Shown here piece after piece: positions 59,736-64,000 of a stretch of DNA of 64,000 nucleotides. Numbering within the stretch: position 1 is the first letter of the stretch; the number at the start of each line of letters is the position of its first letter. The notes below the pieces were generated by a model. The model was not told the origin of the DNA and did no database searches. It worked only from the letters and a program-made list of their open reading frames with translations. Location of the stretch: NCBI RefSeq assembly GCF_013340285.1, contig NZ_BLVO01000013.1, positions 1,099,574 through 1,163,573 of the forward strand, written 5' to 3'. The DNA is from Desulfovibrio subterraneus. GTDB taxonomy: Bacteria > Desulfobacterota > Desulfovibrionia > Desulfovibrionales > Desulfovibrionaceae. The translations under genes and the position numbers were made by a program.

Positions 59736-59945
59736 ATGACGTTCGACAGATCCACAATGTGGGATGCCATCACCGCGCTGGCAACGGTTTCCCATTCCTA
59801 CGCGAGCAATAATCAGCGCATGCTGAGCAAGGTTTTCAAAAACCTCAATTCGCTGGGGCTTGCATCGCCTCAAATGCCGCAGACTGTGAGCATACACCCC
59901 ACCATCGAAGCCACGACCGGCAAAGTCATCAGCAAAATAACCTGA
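59736..59945 (+). CDS. Small hypothetical protein
   Basis: 69 residues from ATG 59736 behind GGGGAAAAC. Helical, with a Ser/Asn-rich segment (ALATVSHSYASNNQRMLSKVFKNL), no signal sequence and no cysteine. Nothing identifies it. The 260 bases after it show no gene. Confidence 0.5.
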   Translation: MTFDRSTMWDAITALATVSHSYASNNQRMLSKVFKNLNSLGLASPQMPQTVSIHPTIEATTGKVISKIT

Positions 59946-60205
59946 TTACCGGCCAGCTCTTTCTGCTACCGGAGCATTCGGCCCATCAGCCGGAAAGAAT
60001 TCATCATCCGTATACTGGCAGACTACAGGCAGCTCTGCGGGCATGCGTAACGCATGTCCGTGAAGCAGGTTCTGTTGTGTCGAATACAGACGAATAAACC
60101 TGCTCCCTTCCCCCCCTCCGACGCTCAATCCCCCCCTGTCGGCGTTGCTCCATCTCCTGCTTCCTGCTATTGCGTGGCAAAACAATTCTCCATAGGAATA
60201 CCACA

Positions 60206-61102
60206 ATGATCTGGCTACTGATTAAGCTCTATTTCGCGGTCATGATTATCATATCCCTCATCTCGTATTTGCTTTTCTGGTACGAGGAGGGCAGCCGTCC
60301 CTATGGCCCCCATCCGGGTGTCTGCACCCGTGCAGGCTGCATTCTGCGTGGTCTGGGTATGAGCTTGATGAGTCTCATCATGGTTACCGCAACCTACCCG
60401 TTGGCGTTTTTTCCAACCCGGCTACGTGTAAAAAAACAATCCCCGGCCTCTTCCACCAATCCTCCCATACTGTTTGTTCACGGCCTCTATCACAACGCAT
60501 CGGCATGGCTGGCATACCTCCGCTGGTTCGAACAGGCGGGCTTCTCGAATCTGCACTCTTTTACCTATCTGAGCTTTCTGACCAACGTTGAGCATCTGGT
60601 GAACAAGCTGGATGAGAATGTAGCCAAACTGGAAGCAAGTGCGCCTGACCACAAACCGGTGCTTGTGGGGCATAGTCTGGGCGGACTCATTATACGGGCT
60701 TGGCTCTCCCGTGCGGAGAATGATCAACGTGTGGCCGGGGTCATTACCCTTGGTACCCCTCATCAAGGCAGCAAACTAGCCGGATTAGGTGCCGGAGGCT
60801 TGTGCCGCAGCATCATTTTCAGAGGGCCGCTGATTCGTACCATTGAAGCCAACGATATCTCGCCAAGCATCCCCTGCTACAGCCTGTCATCCGCACTGGA
60901 TAACATGGTCCTCCCGCAGGAGGGGCTGCATATCCGCAATGCCGCATGGATTGAAGAACGCACGCCGCTGGTAAGCCACATAGGCATGCTCTACCACAAA
61001 CCCACAGCCCGTCAGGTCCTGGGGATTCTTCGTGATATAGTGGAAGAACAGGTTGAGCCCTGCGATGTGCTTGCAGGTGTGGAAGCTGGCGAAGACAGGT
61101 AA
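60206..61102 (+). CDS. Membrane-anchored alpha/beta hydrolase (lipase-like)
   Basis: 298 residues from ATG 60206 (AGGAAT site). Two N-terminal membrane helices (residues 3-24 and 53-71) lead to an alpha/beta hydrolase: FVHGLYHNASAW oxyanion region, the nucleophile elbow VGHSLGG (Ser, around residue 155), and GTPHQGS after it. The catalytic His is in VSHIGML (residue 256). It is probably a triacylglycerol lipase or esterase acting at the membrane. Confidence 0.85.
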   Translation: MIWLLIKLYFAVMIIISLISYLLFWYEEGSRPYGPHPGVCTRAGCILRGLGMSLMSLIMVTATYPLAFFPTRLRVKKQSPASSTNPPILFVHGLYHNASAWLAYLRWFEQAGFSNLHSFTYLSFLTNVEHLVNKLDENVAKLEASAPDHKPVLVGHSLGGLIIRAWLSRAENDQRVAGVITLGTPHQGSKLAGLGAGGLCRSIIFRGPLIRTIEANDISPSIPCYSLSSALDNMVLPQEGLHIRNAAWIEERTPLVSHIGMLYHKPTARQVLGILRDIVEEQVEPCDVLAGVEAGEDR

Positions 61103-61188
61103 TACCCTGATGCACTGATTACTGCATAGACAGGGTGCGGCAGAACAGAATGGATGCCCCAGCCGCCGCTGCACTACAGGCGTTTCAA

Positions 61189-62496
61189 TTATGCCTGCAG
61201 CACGCGGGCATAAAGGGCAAGGTAGCCCCGCACCATTCTATCCTGCGTGAACTTGCGGGCATATGCCTCAATACCGGCAGCAACAAGAGCACGGCGTGTT
61301 CCCGCTGAACTGAGCACGGATACGCAGGCATTCACAAAGCCCGGCCAGTCGCCCGCAGGGACAAGAAGGCCGGTTTCACCATGTTGCACCTGCTCCCGCA
61401 GCCCCCCGACATCAAAGGCAACCACGGGACAGCCGAGCGACATGGCTTCCAGCACCACCAGCGGGTGATTATCCGCAATGGTCGGATAAGCAAAGCAGTC
61501 GGCCGCGGCCATGCAAAGCTGCGCGTGTTCACGATCCAGATAGGGCCAGCGTATACAGTCTCCGCCCCTGTCATGCACCTCGCCCCCGACCATGAAGCCC
61601 AACACTCCGTCCGCACGCTGCCGGATGGACTGCCATACTTCCTGCCACCGGTCGCCGGATTTATAGGCGGCCTGCTCTCCCCCATGCGCCATGAAGAGAA
61701 CCAGCTTTGCGTCGGGGTCTATGCCAAGCTTCTTTCGGGCCGCACTACGCGTAACGCCCTGCATGGGAGGCTCCACCCCGTTGGGCACCACCGAGCATGG
61801 CATCTGCGGAAGCACGGACCTGACCAGCCCTTTCAGCCAGCCGGAAGGGGAAACGAGCTGCACGCCTGCAAGACGATGCGCCTCGGCCAAGGCTTTGTGC
61901 CGCCTGCGTTGTTCGGTTGTGGCGTTTGCATACCCGCGCGGGCAGGGAGTCAGACAGCCCTCGAAAATTCCGGGGCAGTCGAGCGGATAGGGGCAGCCCC
62001 CCGTCAGAAGGGAACAGTCGTGCAGTGTGATAACGGCGGGCCGTGCCGCTTTGGCGATCGACTCAAGGCAGGCGACCCAATCAAGGGAACCGTGCACATG
62101 CAGCAACCGCCCTGCCCCCACGGAACCGACATTGGAACCGGTAATGGGACCGGCAATGGATGCCCCGGCTACCGGAGTGTGCGGCATGGTGTTATCTTGC
62201 GCCGTTCCTGCGTCGTTCACCTCGCAGCTGGCGGAGCAGCGTACGTCACAGGCCTCAAGACCGTACCGGAGCATGGACGCCACCCTTGCGGCACCGCCAC
62301 GCCACGCCAACACCGTGTGCATATGCACTCCAAGCAGTGCGCCGTGCAGCACACCTTGCCGTGTATCAGCTGCACACGGGGAGCGGGAAATATCATCGGC
62401 AGCGTGGTGCGCGTCAGCCTCCGAGCCATCGGCCCCGTGGCAGCCCATATCCAGACCGCCCATACCGGCTCCTTGCATCCCCTCTGTTCTACTCAT
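61189..62496 (-). CDS. Glycosyltransferase family 4
   Basis: 435 residues from ATG 62496, whose ATGA overlaps the stop of the preceding gene. The N-terminal domain is Gly/Ala-rich with LHVHGSLDWVACLESIAKAARPAVI; the C-terminal GT4 domain contains LVFMAHGGEQ, DCFAYPTIADNHPLVVLEAMSLGCPVVAFDVGG. It transfers a sugar in LPS, capsule or exopolysaccharide assembly. It is paired with the next gene. Confidence 0.85.
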   Translation of the reverse strand: MSRTEGMQGAGMGGLDMGCHGADGSEADAHHAADDISRSPCAADTRQGVLHGALLGVHMHTVLAWRGGAARVASMLRYGLEACDVRCSASCEVNDAGTAQDNTMPHTPVAGASIAGPITGSNVGSVGAGRLLHVHGSLDWVACLESIAKAARPAVITLHDCSLLTGGCPYPLDCPGIFEGCLTPCPRGYANATTEQRRRHKALAEAHRLAGVQLVSPSGWLKGLVRSVLPQMPCSVVPNGVEPPMQGVTRSAARKKLGIDPDAKLVLFMAHGGEQAAYKSGDRWQEVWQSIRQRADGVLGFMVGGEVHDRGGDCIRWPYLDREHAQLCMAAADCFAYPTIADNHPLVVLEAMSLGCPVVAFDVGGLREQVQHGETGLLVPAGDWPGFVNACVSVLSSAGTRRALVAAGIEAYARKFTQDRMVRGYLALYARVLQA

Positions 62497-64000
62497 TGCG
62501 GTATCCGCTCCAGAAAGTCGTGCTTGAGCGCCCAGAGCAGCAGCGCCTGCGCACGGCACTCTATCATAGGCGAATCCGTCACGCCCGGGGCGGGCTGAGA
62601 GAGGTCAGACACGGACGGGTCAGGCTCAAACGAGTCAGGTAGTGCCGAGTCAGGTAGTGCCGAGTCAGGTAGTGCCGAGTCAGCGTTTCCGAAACCGGGT
62701 TCCGCGCCGCTTTCAGCAGAAGAGTTTGCCCGTTCTGCCCGTTCTACCTGTCGCATTCTGTCTGCGACAAGTACGGTCAACGCTCCCGCAGAAATTCCCT
62801 TGCGGGCGCTGAAGAGCATGAACCGGAGAAGCTCCGCATCCACAATATCCGCCACACCTTCATAGACAACCGGCTGCTCGACTCCCCGATACACAGCCTC
62901 ACCGGAGCGGCTCCACCTGATCTGCATGTCAGCGGTAAGTCCTGCAGAAGGATACCCGCCGAACAGATCAGCATACGCCGTGCGCAAAGGATGCTGGGCA
63001 GAGCGGAGGGCAGACTCATTCACGGGCAGGCTGTTCAGCCTGTCCCACAGGGCCAGATACTGCCCGATAACGGCTTCCCAGCCGTAGTTTGCCCGTACAT
63101 GACGGGCCGCCTGCGCGCCCATACGCCGCCTTGCCTCCGGATCTGCTATCAGCGCATGCAGAGCCCCGGCCAGAGCTGGCACATCCACCACCGTACGCTG
63201 GGCCATTTCCAGATGCGTAGCGGTATCAAAGACGAGGTGTGACAACATATCAATATCAAGCGTGGCGGCGGGACCGAGCGTCGGCACCAGCAGTCCCGTT
63301 TCTCCATCAACCACAAGATCGCGGTAGCCGTCGTAGTCTGAAGCAACGACAGGCAGCCCCATGGCCCCTGCCTCAAGCAACGTCAGGCCAAACGTCTCCT
63401 GCATGTTATCCACAGGAGACACAAATATATCCGCCGCGCCGTACAGCCTGTTCCGCTCCGTATCGGAGGGAGCAGGAATAACGTGCAGCCGTATGCCGAG
63501 CGCCTTGGCAAAGCCTCCCAGCACATGCGGCGTGGTATCGCCCTGCTGCATGAAACCGGCAACAACCAGATGCAGGGTTTCCTGACCTATCCCCATGCGG
63601 CCAAGCCGCTGGATAGCGCGCAGCAAGGGCAGCAGGTCCATCTTGGAATAGTGGGAGATGCGGGCAAATGCCAGAAGGATTGTATCATTATCTCCTGCCC
63701 CCAGCCCCGCACGAACAGCATGCCGTGTAGCCCTGTCAGGCAGAGGAAGTGAAGACAGGTCAATGCCGAGAGGAATGCGCTCTATGTCCGGCAATGCAAA
63801 GCCGTTACATTCCGCGCCATATTCCCTGCCCAGCCGTGCAAAAACGGAAGAAACCATACCCACGGCAGCGCGCGATGTTGCTATCACCACATCCCGTGCG
63901 CTTGTTCCCGCCCACATCTGCTGCAGAAACAGAGGCATATAGCGGGCATAGCTGAGGGTATGGGTACAACCCGTAACGGGAAAAATACGCCGTGCATACC
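62493..64000 (-). CDS. Glycosyltransferase family 4 (5' end beyond window)
   Basis: At least 502 residues; the frame is open through 64000 with a GT-like N-terminal fragment (TGCTHTLSYARYM). The C-terminal GT4 domain has LLAFARISHYSKMDLLPLLRA, VSPVDNMQETFGLTLLEAGAMGLPVVASDYDGYRD. A 15-bp tandem repeat in the linker near the C-terminus encodes DSALP three times. Overlaps the next gene by four bases. Confidence 0.88.
   Translation of the reverse strand, partial: YARRIFPVTGCTHTLSYARYMPLFLQQMWAGTSARDVVIATSRAAVGMVSSVFARLGREYGAECNGFALPDIERIPLGIDLSSLPLPDRATRHAVRAGLGAGDNDTILLAFARISHYSKMDLLPLLRAIQRLGRMGIGQETLHLVVAGFMQQGDTTPHVLGGFAKALGIRLHVIPAPSDTERNRLYGAADIFVSPVDNMQETFGLTLLEAGAMGLPVVASDYDGYRDLVVDGETGLLVPTLGPAATLDIDMLSHLVFDTATHLEMAQRTVVDVPALAGALHALIADPEARRRMGAQAARHVRANYGWEAVIGQYLALWDRLNSLPVNESALRSAQHPLRTAYADLFGGYPSAGLTADMQIRWSRSGEAVYRGVEQPVVYEGVADIVDAELLRFMLFSARKGISAGALTVLVADRMRQVERAERANSSAESGAEPGFGNADSALPDSALPDSALPDSFEPDPSVSDLSQPAPGVTDSPMIECRAQALLLWALKHDFLERIPQ
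62632..62676. repeat. 15-bp tandem repeat in glycosyltransferase linker
   Basis: Three identical 15-bp units (GAGTCAGGTAGTGCC) plus a partial copy, keeping the frame, encode the repeated peptide DSALP. Confidence 0.9.

Noticed and set aside
61381-62598. Long plus-strand frame opposite the glycosyltransferases
   Set aside because: Antisense shadow of a GC-rich GT4 gene with clear motifs; no ribosome site.
1-64000. CRISPR array or cas genes
   Set aside because: No regularly spaced repeat set and no cas-like protein were seen. The repeats at 62632 and the att and arm repeats are too short, too few or too widely spaced.

Overview
The window comes from a Desulfovibrio-like sulfate reducer (Desulfovibrionaceae). 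The pointers are a HesB/IscA-type selenoprotein with an in-frame TGA beside its Cys paralog, a lutABC L-lactate oxidation operon with paired TGGT-N3-ACCA operators, a sigma-54 promoter, and a moderately GC-rich chromosome. This placement is inferred from gene content; no 16S rRNA is present.

Left chromosomal flank (1-9719): rsmA (5' part of the gene, cut by the window edge), a DUF2062 membrane protein, an elongation factor G outside any str operon, the LPS-export permease pair lptF-lptG with a co-transcribed unknown gene, uppP, two identical tRNA-Met(CAT) genes each with its own terminator, a sigma-54-driven gene of unknown function, and ssrA (tmRNA).

Prophage (9706-48721, about 39 kb): a complete-looking temperate phage sits in the 3' end of ssrA between 73-bp direct repeats, with Int arm-type repeats just inside both ends. 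It is mosaic. The head module is lambda/HK97-like: Nu1-like small terminase, GpA-family large terminase, gpW-like joiner, lambda-type portal, prohead protease fused to capsid, and Z-like and FII-like connectors. The tail is P2-like and contractile (V, W, J, I, fiber, fiber assembly, sheath, tube, E/E' with a -1 frameshift, tape measure, U, X, D). Late genes run as one long minus-strand operon (34.8 to 15.0 kb) beginning with holin/lysis genes and a Mor-like activator; an Ogr-like zinc-finger gene, an excisionase-like gene and a second tyrosine recombinase lie just upstream. The right arm carries replication genes and an M15 endolysin (minus), a divergent cro-like/CI-S24 immunity switch, and an early plus-strand operon ending in an AlpA-like regulator.

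Accessory cargo is AT-rich and placed where lysogenic conversion genes usually sit. It includes an Rx4H HEPN-like protein next to int, a beta-helix plus membrane-channel-like protein, two related multi-pass membrane proteins (one broken by a single stop), a membrane-anchored coiled-coil protein at attR, and an ABC-type ATPase plus PIN-nuclease pair directly downstream of the CI repressor. This last pair is the best candidate for an undescribed phage-defence or exclusion system.

Right flank (48722-64000): a META-domain lipoprotein, a receiver-domain relic whose two halves lie on opposite strands, pyrR, the Cys and Sec HesB-like pair, a periplasmic solute-binding protein, a membrane protein, a DUF1653 gene, lutABC, a MarC-family protein, exported and small unknown proteins, a membrane-anchored lipase-like hydrolase, and two overlapping GT4 glycosyltransferase genes, the first running off the window end.
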